DNA from: Ricordea florida
Lineage: Eukaryota; Cnidaria; Anthozoa; Corallimorpharia; Ricordeidae
DNA: 64,000 nucleotides
NCBI GenBank assembly: GCA_949710005.1
Contig: OX453282.1
Location: 12,398,236-12,462,235, forward strand
Direction of reading: 5' to 3'
In this document: piece by piece, positions 40,808-53,273 of the stretch
Numbering within the stretch: the stretch's first letter is position 1
How the letters are laid out: every line of letters starts with the position of its first letter
The notes under the pieces: model-generated
The model's database searches: none
The model's input: only the letters and a program-made list of their open reading frames with translations
What the model was told of the DNA's origin: nothing
Program-made: the position numbers and the translations under genes

Positions 40808-41229
40808 GTATGCTTTACAATCAGCTGCCTTAAGCTAATATGTTGACAGCTGAAATACAATAGGATTGCGAATTACAATCAATTTTAGTTTTTACGTAGA
40901 TGTTACCCTTTCGTTATACTACAAGTATGCAAAGTTTCAAAATTGAAAAGATTCTGCAAGCCGAGATATGATAGAATATCTTTCATTTTAAGGGTTTAAA
41001 GGCAATTGTATGAAGTGCGCATGCGTAGTAACAAAGAGTTCTTTCCTTAAATCACTTCGAAATATAATCGTCTCAATTAAAATTTCATTCGTTATCTAAA
41101 CCTTCGTCTATATCCTACTATGACAGATAGATAAAATCTTTTAAATGCTACAAGGTGCTGAAAATTATATGTTTGTCACTAATCTGTGTAATGAGGACTG
41201 ATTTGATGAACTTTAGTACTGTCTGAGCA
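40808..41229. repeat. 422-bp deleted monomer, type A (copy 4)
   Basis: The deletion joint lies at about 41136-41139. The copy opens the second four-mer (A-B'-D') of the 5,037-bp HOR. Confidence 0.92.
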
Positions 41230-42427
41230 GTATGCTTTACAATCAGCTCCCTTAAGCTAATGTGTTGACAGCTGAAATACAATAGGATTGCGAATTACAA
41301 TCAATTTTACTTTTTACGTAGATGTTACCCTTTCGTTATACTACAAGTATGCAAAGTTTCAGAATTGCAAAGATTCTGCAATCCGAGATAAGATAGAATA
41401 TCTTTCATTTCAAGGATTTAAAGGCAATTGCATGAAGTGCGCATGCGTAGTAACAAAGAGTTCTTTCCTTAAATCACATGGAAATATAATCGTTTCAATT
41501 AAAATTTCATTCGTTATCTAAACCTTGGTCTATATCCTACAATGACAGATAGATAAAACATTCAAAATGATTCGATAACTTACCACGCTAGATGACGGTC
41601 CTCCTGCCCATACAATCTCTTATATGGTGTTTTGACAAAAATCTGTAAGACTGAGTTTCCTTGCAACCATCTCTTTGTATTTTATCTTTTTCTTAAGAAT
41701 GACTACAATCACGAGATAAAATGGATTTTAAATTACATTTTAAATGCTACAAGGTGGTGAAAATTGCATGTTTGTCACTAATCTGTGTATTGAGGACTGA
41801 TTTGATGAACTTTAGTACTGTCTGAGCAGTATGCTTTACAATCAGCTGCCTTAAGCTAATATGTTGACAGCTGAAATACAATAGGATTGCGAATTACAAT
41901 CAATTTTACTTTTTACGTAGATGTTACCCTTTCGTTATACTACAAGTCTGCAAGGTTTCAGAATTGCAAAGATTCTGCAAGCCGAGATATGATAGAATAT
42001 CTTTCATTTTAAGGGTTTAAGGGCAATTGTATGAAGTGCGCATGCGTAGTAACAAAGAGTTCTTTCCTTAAATCACATGGAAATATAATCGTTTCAATTA
42101 AAATTTCATTCGTTGTCTAAACCTTCGTCTGTATCCTACTATGACAGATAGATAAAACATTCAAAATGATTCGATAACTTACCACTCTAGATGACGGTCC
42201 TCCTGCCCGTACAATCTCTTATATGGTGTTTTGACAAAAATCTGTAAGGCTGAGTTTCCTTGCAACCATCTCTTTGTATTTTATCTTGTTCTTAAGAATG
42301 ACTACAATCACGAGATAAAATGGATTTTAAATTACATTTTAAATGCTACAAGATGGTTAAAATTGCATTTTTGTCACTAATCTGTGTATTGAGGACTGAT
42401 TTGATGAACTTTAGTACTGTCTGAGCA

Positions 42428-45422
42428 GTATGCTTTACAATCAGCTCCCTTAAGCTAATGTGTTGACAGCTGAAATACAATAGGATTGCGAATTACAATC
42501 AATTTTACCTCTTACGTAGATGTTAGCCTTTCGTTATACTACAAGTCTGCAGAGTTTCAGAATTGAAAACATTCTGCAAGCCGAGATATGATAGAATATC
42601 TTTCATTTTAAGGATTTAAAGGCAATTGTATGAAGTGCGCATGCGTAGTAACAAAGAGTTCTTTCCTTAAATCACATGGAAATATCATCGTTTCAATTAA
42701 AATTTCATTCGTTATCTAAACCTTCGTCTATATCCTACTATGACAGATAGATAAAACATTCAAAATGATTCGATAACTTACCACGCTAGATGACGGTCCT
42801 CCTGCCCATACAATCTCTTATATGGTGTTTTGACAAAAATCTGTAAGGCTGAGTTTCCTTGCAACCATCTCTTTGTATTTTATCTTGTTCTTAAGAATGA
42901 CTACAATCACGAGATAAAATGGATTTTAAATTACATTTTAAATGCTACAAGGTGGTGAAAATATCATATTTGTCACTAATCTGTGTAATGAGGACTGATT
43001 TGATGAACTTTAGTACTGTCTGAGCAGTATGCTTTACAATTAGCTGCCTTAAGCTAATATGTTGACAGCTGAAATACAATAGGATTGCGAATTACAATCA
43101 ATTTTACTTTTTACGTAGATGTTAGCCTTTCGTTATACTACAAGTATGCAAAGTTTCAGAATTGCAAAGATTCTGCAATCCGAGATAAGATAGAATATCT
43201 TTCATTTCAAGGATTTAAAGGCAATTGCATGAAATGCGCATGCGTAGTAACAAAGAGTTCTTTCCTTAAATCACATGGAAATATAATCGTTTCAATTAAA
43301 ATTTCATTCGTTATCTAAACCTTCGTCTATATCCTACTATGACAGATAGATAAAACATTCAAAATGATTCGATAACTTACCACGCTAGATGACGGTCCTC
43401 CTGCCCATACAATCTCTTATATGGTGTTTTGACAAAAATCTGTAAGACTGAGTTTCCTTGCAACCATCTCTTTGTATTTTATCTTTTTCTTAAGAATGAC
43501 TACAATCACGAGATAAAATGGATTTTAAATTACATTTTAAATGCTACAAGGTGGTGAAATTTGCATGTTTGTCACTAATCTGTGTATTGAGGACTGATTT
43601 GATGAACTTTAGTACTGCCTGAGCAGTATGCTTTACAATCAGCTGCCTTAAGCTAATATGTTGACAGCTGAAATACAATAGGATTGCGAATTACAATCAA
43701 TTTTACTTTTTACGTAGATGTTACCCTTTCGTTATACTACAAGTCTGCAAAGTTTCAGAATTGCAAAGATTCTGCAAGCCGAGATATGATAGAATATCTT
43801 TAATTTTAAGGGTTTTAAGGCAATTGTATGAAGTGCGCATGCGTAGTAACAAAGAGTTCTTTCCTTAAATCACATGGAAATATAATCGTTTCAATTAAAA
43901 TTTGATTCGTTATCTAAACCTTCGTCTATATCCTACTATGACAGATAGATAAAACATTCAAAATGATTCAATAACTTACCACGCTAGATGACGGTCCTCC
44001 TGCCTATACAATCTCTTATATGGTGTTTTGACAAAAACGTGTAAGGCTGAGTTTCCTTGCGACCATCTCTTTGTATTTTATCTTGTTCTTAACAATGACT
44101 ACAATCACGAGATAAAATGGATTTTAAATTACATTTTAAATGCTACAATAAGGTGAAAATTGCATGTTTGTCACTAATCTGTGTAATGAGGACTGATTTG
44201 ATGAACTTTAGTACTGTCTGAGCAGTATGCTTTACAATCAGCTGCCTTAAGCTAATATGTTGACAGCTGAAATACAATACGATTGCGAATTACAATCAAT
44301 TTTACTTTTTACGTAGATGTTAGCCTTTCGTTATACTACAAGTCTGCAAAGTTTCAGAATTGAAAAGATTCTGCAAGCCGAGATATGATAGAATTTCTTT
44401 CATTTTAAGGGTTTAAAGGCAATTGTATGAAGTGCGCATGCGTAGTAACAAAGAGTTCTTTCCTTAAATCACTTCGAAATATAATCGTCTCAATTAAAAT
44501 TTCATTCGTTATCTAAACCTTCGTCTATATCCTACTATGACAGATAGATAAAACATTCAAAATGATTCGATAACCGACCACGCTAGATGACGGTCCTCCT
44601 GCCCATACAATCTCTTATATGTTGTTTTGACAAAAATCTGTAAGGCTGAGTTTCCTTGCAACCATCTCTTTGTATTTTATCTTGTTCTTAACAATGACTA
44701 CAATAACGAGATAAAATGGATTTTAAATTACATTTTAAATGCTACAATAAGGTGAAAATTGCATGTTTGTCACTAATCTGTGTAATGAGGACTGATTTGA
44801 TGAACTTTAGTACTGTCTGAGCAGTATGCTTTACAATCAGCTGCCTTAAGCTAATATGTTGACAGCTGAAATACAATAGGATTGCGAATTACAATCAATT
44901 TTACTTTTTACGTAGATGTTAGCCTTTCGTTATACTACAAGTCTGCAAAGTTTCAGAATTGAAAAGATTCTGCAAGCCGAGATATGATAGAATCTCTTTC
45001 ATTTTAAGGGTTTAAAGGCAATTGTATGAAGTGCGCATGCGTAGTAACAAAGATTCCTTTCCTTAAATCACTTCGAAATATAATCGTCTCAATTAAAATT
45101 TCATTCGTTATCTAAACCTTCGTCTATATCCTACTATGACAGATAGATAAAACATTCAAAATGATTCGATAACCTACCACGCTAGATGACGGTCCTCCTG
45201 CCCATACAATCTCTTATATGGTGTTTTGACAAAACTCTGTAAGGCTGAATTTCCTTGCAACCATCTCTTTGTATTGTATCTTGTTTTAAAGAATGACTAC
45301 AATCACGAGATAAAATGGATTTTAAATTACATTTTAAATGCTACAAGGTGGTGAAAATTGCATGTTTGTCACTAATCTGTGTAATGAGGACTGATTTGAT
45401 GAACTTTAGTACTTTCTGAGCA
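42428..45422. repeat. Mixed monomers m73-m77, including full-length relatives of type A
   Basis: Starts: 42428, 43027, 43626, 44225, 44824. m73 resembles m1 (tctgcagag, gaaaac). m74 has the front of m11 but shares agactg with B'. m75 joins a D-like front to an E body (ttttaagg, tttgattcg, attcaataac, acgtg, aataagg). m76 and m77 are 599 bp yet carry cacttcgaaat and gtctcaat, otherwise private to the 422-bp type A. Scattered single changes appear from here on (gcgacc, caataacgag, gttgttttg). Confidence 0.85.
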
Positions 45423-48400
45423 GTATGCTTTACAATCACCTCCCTTAAGCTAATGTGTTGACAGCTGAAATACAATAGGATTGCGAATTACAATCAATTT
45501 TACTTTTTACGTAGATGTTACCCTTTCGTTATACTACAACTATGCAAAGTTTCAGAATTGCAAAGATTCTGCAAGCCGAGATATGATAGAATATCTTTCA
45601 TTTTAAGGGTTTAAAGGCAATTTTATGAAGTGCGCATGCGTAGTAACAAAGAGTTCTTTCCTTAAATCACATGGAAATATAATCGTTTCAATTAAAATTT
45701 CATTCGTTATCTAAACCTTCGTCTATATCCTACTATGACAGATAGATAAAACATTCAAAAGGATTCGATAACTTACCACGCTAGATGACGGTCCTCCTGC
45801 CCATACAATCTCTTATATGGTGTTTTGACAAAAATCTGTAAGGCTGAGTTTCCTTGCAACCATCTCTTTGTATTTTATCTTGTTCTTAAGAATGACTACA
45901 ATCACGAAATAAAATGAATTTCAAATTACATTTTAAATGCTACAAGGTGGTGAAAATTGCATGTTTGTCACTAATCTGTGTAATGAGGACTGATTTGAGG
46001 AACTTTAGTACTGTCTGAGCAGTATGCTTTACAATCAGCTGCCTTAAGCTAATATGTTGAAAGCTGAAATACAATAGGATTGCGAATTACAATCAATTTT
46101 ACTTCTTACGTAGATGTTACCCTTTCGTTATACTACAAGTATGCAAAGTTTCAAAATTGCAAAGATTCTGCAAGCCGAGATATGATAGAATATCTTTCAT
46201 TTTAAGGGTTTAAAGGCAATTGTATGAAGTGCGCATCAGTAGTAACAAAGAGTTGTTTCCTTAAATCACATGGAAATATAATCGTTTCAATTAAAATTTC
46301 ATTCGTGATCTAAACCTTCGTCTATATCCTACTATGACAGATAGATAAAACATTCAAAATGATTCGATAACTTACCACGCTAGATGACGGTCCTCCTGCC
46401 CATACAATCTCTTATATGGTGTTTTGACAAAAATCTGTAAGGCTGAGTTTCCTTGCAACCATCTCTTTGTATTTTATCTTGTTCTTAAGAATGACTACAA
46501 TCACGAGATAAAATGGATTTTAAATTACATTTTAAATGCTACAAGGTGGTGAAAATTGCATGTTTGTCACTAATCTGTGTAATGAGGACTGATTTGAGGA
46601 ACTTTAGTACTGTCTGAGCAGTATGCTTTACAATCACCTGCCTTAAGCTAATATGTTGAAAGCTGAAATACAATAGGATTGCGAATTACAATCAATTTTA
46701 CTTCTTACGTAGATGTTACCGTTTCGTTATACTACAAGTATGCAAAGTTTCAAAATTGCAAAGATTCTGCAAGCCGAGATATGATAGAATATCTTTCATT
46801 TTAAGGGTTTAAAGGCAATTGTATGAAGTGCGCATCAGTAGTAACAAAGAGTTCTTTCCTTAAATCACATTGAAATATAATCGTTTCAATTAAAATTTCA
46901 TTCGTTATCTAAACCTTCGTCTATATCCTACTATGACAGATAGATAAAACATTCAAAATGATTCGATAACTTACCACTCTAGATGACGGTCCTCCTGCCC
47001 ATACAATCTCTTATATGGTGTTTTGACAAAAATCTGTAAGGCTGAGTTTCCTTGCAACCATCTCTTTGTATTTTATCTTGTTCTTAAGAATGACTACAAT
47101 CACGACATAAAATGGATTTTAAATTACATTTTAAATGCCAATAGGTGGTGAAAATTGCATGTTTGTCATTAATCTGTGTAATGAGGACTGATTTCATGAA
47201 CTTTAGTACTGTCTGAGCAGTATGTTTTACAATCAGCTCCCTTAAGCTAATGTGTTGACAGCTTAAATACAATAGGATTGCGAATTACAGTCAATTTTAC
47301 TTTTTACGTAGATATTACCCTTTTGTTATACTACAAGTATGCAAAGTTTCAGAATTGCAATGATTCTGCAAGCAGAGATATGATAGAATATCTTTCATTT
47401 TAAGGGTTTAAAGGCAATTGTATGAAGTGCGCATGCGTAGTAACAAAGACTTCTTCCCTTAAATCACATGAAAATATAATCGTTTCAATTAAAATTTCAT
47501 TCGTCATCTAAACCTTCGTCTATATCCTACTATGACAGATAGATAAAACATTCAAAAGGATTCGATAACTTACCACGCTAGATGACGGTCCTCCTGCCCA
47601 TACAATCTCTTATATGGTGTTTTGACAAAAATCTGTAAGGCTGAGTTTCCTTGCAACCATCTCTTTGTATTTTATCTTGTTCTTAACAATGACTACAATC
47701 ACGAGATAAAATGAATTTCAAATTACATTTTAAATGCTACAAGGTGGTGAAAATTGCATGTTTGTCACTAATCTGTGTAATGAGGACTGATTTGAGGAAC
47801 TTTAGTACTGTCTGAGCAGTATGCTTTACAATCAGATGCCTTAAGCTAATATGTTGAAAGCTGAAATACAATAGGATTGCGAATTACAATCAATTTTACT
47901 TCTTACGTAGATGTTACCTTTTCGTTATACTACAAGTATGCAAAGTTTCAAAATTGCAAAGATTCTGCAAGCCGAGATATGATAGAATATCTTTAATTTT
48001 AAGGCTTTAAAGGCAATTGCATGAAGTGCGCATGCGTAGTAACAAAGAGTTCTTTCCTTATATCACATGGAAATATAATCGTTTCAATTAAAATTTCATT
48101 CGTTATCTAAACCTTCGTCTATATCCTACTATGACAGATAGATAAAACATTCAAAATGATTCGATAACCTACCACGCTAGATGACGGTCCTCCTGCCCAT
48201 ACAATCTCTTATATGGTGTTTTGACAAAAATCTGTAACGCCGAGTTTCCTTGCAGCCATCTCTTTGTATTGTATCTTGTTCTTAACAATGACTACAATCA
48301 CGAGATAAAATGGATTTTAAATTACATTTTAAATGCTACAAGGTGGTGAAAATTGCATGTTTGTCACTAATCTGTGTAATGAGGACTGATTTGATGAACT

Positions 48401-51400
48401 TTAGTACTGTCTGAGCAGTATGCTTTACAATCAGCTGCCTTAAGCTAATATGTTTTACAGCTGAAATATGATAGGATTGCGAATTAAAATCAATTTTACT
48501 TTTTACGTAGATGTTACCCTTTCGTTATACTACAAGTATGCAAAGTTTCAAAATTGCAAAGATTCTGCAAGCCGAGATATGATAGAATATCTTTCATTTT
48601 AAGGGTTTAAAGGCAATTGTATGAAGTGCGCATGCGTAGTAACAAAGAGTTCTTTCCTTAAATCACATGGAAATATAATCGTTTCAATTAAAATTTAATT
48701 CGTTATCTAGACCTCTGTCTATATCCTACTATGACAGATAGATAAAACATTCAAAATGATTCGATAACTTACCACGCTAGATGACGGTCCTCCTGCCCAT
48801 ACAATCTCTTATATGGTGTTTTGACAAAAATCTGTAAGGCTGAGTTTCCTTGCAACCATCTCTTTGTATTGTATCTTGTTTTTAAGAATGACTACAATCA
48901 CGAGATAAAATGGATTTTAAATTACATTTTAAATGCTACAAGGTGGTTAAAATTGCATGTTTGTCACTAATCTGTGTAATGAGGACTGATTTGATGAACT
49001 TTAGTACTGTCTGAGCAGTATGCTTTACAATCAGCTGCCTAAAGCTAATATGTTGACAGCTGAAATACAATAGGATTGCGAATTACAATCAATTTTACTT
49101 TTTACGTAGATGTTACCCTTTCGATATACTACAAGTCTGCAAAGTTTCAGAATTGCAAAGATTCTGCAAGCCGAGATATGATAGAATATCTTTCATTTTA
49201 AGGGTTTAAAGACAATTGTATGAAGTGCGCATGCGTAGTAACAAAGAGTTCTTTCCTTAAATCACATGGAAATATAATCGTTTCAATTAAAATTTCATTC
49301 GTTATCTAAACCTTCGTCTATATCCTACTATGACAGATAGATAAAACATTCAAAATGATTCGATAACTTACCACTCTAGATGACGGTCCTCCTGCCCATA
49401 CAATCTCTTATATGGTGTTTTGACAAAAATCTGTAAGGCTGAGTTTCCTTGCAACCATCTCTTTGTATTTTATCTTGTTCTTAAGAATGACTACAATCAC
49501 GAGATAAAATGGATTTTAAATTACATTTTAAATGCTACAAGGTGGTGAAAATTGCATGTTTGTCATTAATCTGTGTAATGAGGACTGATTTCATGAACTT
49601 TAGTACTCTCTGAGCAGTATGCTTTACAATCAGCTCCCTTAAGCTAATGTGTTACCAGCTGAAACACAATAGGATTCCGAATTACAATCAATTTTACTTT
49701 TTACGTAGATGTTACCCTTTCGTTATACTACAAGTATGCAAAGTTTTAGAATTGCAAAGATTCTGCAAGCCGAGATATCATAGAATATCTTTCATTTTAA
49801 GGATTTAAAGGCAATTGTATGAAGTGCGCATGCGTAGTAACAAAGAGTTCTTTCCTTAAATCACATGGAAATATAATCGTTTCAATTAAAATTTCATTCG
49901 TTATCTAAACCTTGGAATACATCCTACTATGACAGATAGATAAAACATTCAAAATGATTCGATAACTTACCACGCTAGATGACGGTCCTCCTGCCCATAC
50001 AATCTCTTATATGGTGTTTTGACAAAAATCTTTAAGGCTCAGTTTCCTTGCAACCATCTCTTTGTATTTTATCTTGTTCTTAAGAATGACTACAATCACG
50101 AGATAAAATGGATTTTAAATTACATTTTAAATGCCACAAGGTGGTGAAAATTGCATGTTTGTCACTAATCTGTGTAATGAGGACTGATTTGATGAACTTT
50201 AGTACTGTCTGAGCAGTATGCTTTACAATCAGCTCCCTTAAGCTAATGTGTTGACAGCTGAAATACAATAGGATTGCGAATTACAATCAATTTTACTTTT
50301 TACGTAGATGTTAGCCTTTCGTTATACTACAAGTATGCAAAGTTTTAGAATTGCAAAGATTCTGCAAGCCGAGATATGATAGAATATCTTTCATTTTAAG
50401 GGTTTAAAGGCATATGTATGAAGTGCGCATGCGTAGTAACAAAGAGTTCTTTCCTTAAATCACATGGAAATATAATCGTTTCAATTAAAATTTCATTCGT
50501 TATCTAAACCTTCGTCTATATCCTACTATGACAGATAGATAAAACATTCAAAATGATTCGATAACTTACCACTCTAGATGACGGTCCTCCTGCCCATACA
50601 ATCTCTTATATGGTGTTTTGAATAAAATCTGTAAGGCTGAGTTTCCTTGCAACCATTTCTTTGTATTTTATCTTCTTCTTAACAATGACTACAATCACGA
50701 GATAAAATGGATTTTAAATTACATTTTAAATTCTACAAGGTGGTGAAAATTGCATGTTTGTCACTAATCTGCGTAATGAGGACTGATTTGATGAACTTTA
50801 GTACTGTCTGAGCAGTATGCTTTACAATCAGGTTCCTTAAGCTAATATGTTGACAGCTGAAATACAATAGGATTGCGAATTACAATCAATTTTACTTTTT
50901 ACGTAGATGTTACCCTTTCGTTATACTACAAGTCTACAAAGTTTCAGAATTGTAAAGATTCTGCAAGGCGAGATATGATAGAATATCTTTCATTTTAAGG
51001 GTTTAAAGGCAATTGTATGAAGTGCGCATGCGTAGTAACAAGGAGTTCTTTCCTTAAATCACATGGAAATATAATCGTTTCAATTAAAATTTCATACGTT
51101 ATCTAAACCTCTGTCTATATCCTACTATGACAGATAGATAAAACATTCAAAATGATTCGATACCTTACCACGCTAGATGACGGTCCTCCTGCCCATACAA
51201 TGTCTTATATGGTGTTTTGACAAAAATCTGTAAGGCTGAGTTTCCTTGCAACCATCTCTTTGTATTTTATCTTGTTCTTAAGAATGACTACAATCACGAG
51301 ATAAAATGGATTTTAAATTACATTTTAAATGCTACAAGGTGGTGAAAATTGCATGTTTGTCACTAATCTGTGTAATGAGGACTGATTTACTGAACTTTAG

Positions 51401-52012
51401 TACTGTCTGAGCAGTATGCTTTACAATCAGCTCTCTTAAGCTAATCTGTTGACAGCTGAAATACAATAGGATTGCGAATTACAATCAATTTTACTTTTTA
51501 CGTAGATGTTACCCTTTCGTTATACTACAAGTATGCAAAGTTTCAGAATTGAAAAGATTCTCCAAGCCGAGATAGGATAGAATATCTTTCATTTTAAGGG
51601 TTTAAAGGCAATTGTATGAAGTGCGCATCAGTAGTAACAAAGAGTTCTTTCCTTAAATCACATGGAAATATAATCGTTTCAATTAAAGTTTCATTCGTTA
51701 TCTAAACCTTCGTCTATATCCTACTATGACAGATAGATAAAACATTCAAAATGATTCGATAACTTACCACGCTAGATGACGGTCCTCCTGCCCATACAAT
51801 CTCTTATATGGTGTTTTGACAAAAATCTGTAAGGCTGAGTTTCCTTTCAACCATCTCTTTGTATTTTATCTTGTTCTTAAGAATGACTACAATCACGAGA
51901 TAAAATGGATTTTAAATTACATTTTAAATGCTACAAGGTGGTGAAAATTGCATGTTTGTCATTAATCTGTGTAATGAGGACTGATTTCATGAACTTTAGT
52001 ACTGTCTGAGCA
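45423..52012. repeat. Most diverged stretch of the array (m78-m88)
   Basis: Starts: 45423, 46022, 46621, 47220, 47819, 48418, 49018, 49617, 50216, 50815, 51414. These monomers keep the 599-bp register (m83 is 600) but have many private substitutions, for example cttcttacg (m79, m80, m82), ttgaaagctg, gcgcatcagtag (m79, m80, m88), attgtatcttg (m82, m83), ccttggaatac (m85) and catatgtatg (m86). Apart from the similar pair m79/m80 no recent multi-monomer duplication is evident. m82 belongs with m79/m80 by cttcttacg. Confidence 0.85.
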
Positions 52013-52343
52013 GTATGCTTTACAATCAGCTCCCTTAAGCTAATGTGTTACCAGCTGAAATACAATAGGATTGCGAATTACAATCAATTTTACTTTTTAC
52101 GTAGATGTTACCCTTTCGTTATACTACAAGTATGCAAAGTTTTAGAATTGCAAAGATTCTGCAATGTTGGTTTCCTTGCAACCATCTCTTTGTATTTTAT
52201 CTTGTTCTTAAGAATGACTACAATCACGAGTAAAAATGGATTTTAAATTACATTTTAAATGCCACAAGGTGGTGAAAATTGCATGTTTGTCACTAATCTG
52301 TGTAATGAGGACTGATTTGATGAACTTTAGTACTGTCTGAGCA
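52013..52343. repeat. 331-bp deleted monomer (copy 1, tgttgg joint)
   Basis: The monomer has lost 268 bp. At 52165-52170 attctgcaa is followed by tgttgg and then tttccttgcaacc. In full monomers tctgcaag and tctgtaag lie 267 bp apart, each followed by similar sequence (ccgag, gctgag), so the joint fits an exchange or slippage between two imperfect direct repeats. It keeps gttaccagctg at its start, as m85 does. The ATG-initiated 67-codon frame at 52043 exists only because of this joint. Confidence 0.92.
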
Positions 52344-52942
52344 GTATGCTTTACAATCAGCTCCCTTAAGCTAATGTGTTGACAGCTGAAATACAATAGG
52401 ATTGCGAATTACAAGCAATTTTACTTTTTACGTAGATGTTACCCTTTCGTTATACTACAAGTCTGCAAAGTTTCAGAATTGAAAAGATTCTCCAAGCCGA
52501 GATATGATAGAATATCTTTCATTTTAAGGGTTTAAAGGCAATTGTATGAAGTGCGCATCAGTAGTAACAAAGAGTTCTTTCCTTAAATCACATGGAAATA
52601 TAATCGTTTCAATTAAAGTTTCATTCGTTATCTAAACCTTCGTCTATATCCTACTATGACAGATAGATAAAACATTCAAAATGATTCGATAACTTATCAC
52701 GCTAGATGACGGTCCTCCTGCCCATACAATCTCTTATATGGTGTTTTGACAAAAATCTGTAAGGCTGAGTTTCCTTTCAACCATCTCTTTGTATTTTATC
52801 TTGTTCTTAAGAATGACTACAATCACGAGATAAAATGGATTTTAAATTACATTTTAAATGCTACAAGGTGGTGAAAATTGCATGTTTGTCATTAATCTGT
52901 GTAATGAGGACTGATTTCATGAACTTTAGTACTGTCTGAGCA

Positions 52943-53273
52943 GTATGCTTTACAATCAGCTCCCTTAAGATAATGTGTTACCAGCTGAAATACAATAGGA
53001 TTGCGAATTACAATCAATTTTACTTTTTACGTAGATGTTACCCTTTCGTTATACTACAAGTATGCAAAGTTTTAGAATTGCAAAGATTCTGCAATGTTGG
53101 TTTCCTTGCAACCATCTCTTTGTATTTTATCTTGTTCTTAAGAATGACTACAATCACGAGTAAAAATGGATTTTAAATTACATTTTAAATGCCACAAGGT
53201 GGTGAAAATTGCATGTTTGTCACTAATCTGTGTAATGAGGACTGATTTGATGAACTTTAGTACTGTCTGAGCA
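52943..53273. repeat. 331-bp deleted monomer (copy 2, tgttgg joint)
   Basis: The joint is at 53095-53100. It is the tandem partner of the copy at 52013, 930 bp away. It differs there by ttaagataatg in place of ttaagctaatg. Confidence 0.92.

Larger units (their letters stand above)
37990..42427. repeat. Second-order HOR, copy 2 (truncated): A-B-C-D-E, A-B'-D'
   Basis: Starts: 37990 (A), 38412 (B), 39011 (C), 39610 (D), 40209 (E), 40808 (A), 41230 (B'), 41829 (D'). It repeats 32953-37989 at 5,037-bp spacing, including the private agactg in B' (36613 and 41650) and caaggtttcag in D'. Identity stops inside m72: it still has the D marker cccgtac at about 42210, then has ccatctc, and ends in the aagatgg/gcattttttg back half. 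New differences include tatcc at 37991 and ttaagtag near 39098. Confidence 0.91.

Noticed and set aside
50080..50268. 62-codon minus strand open frame in several monomers, and a 97-codon extension at 54231-54524
   Set aside because: The start codon is TTG and the frame is interrupted in most copies; the longer form arises from a single lost stop. No family resemblance.
52043..52246. 67-codon ATG frame in the 331-bp monomers (52043, 52973; shorter at 55101)
   Set aside because: The ATG comes from the ordinary aatgtgtt segment and the frame runs on only because the 268-bp deletion fuses two parts of the monomer. There is no evidence of selection or expression signals.
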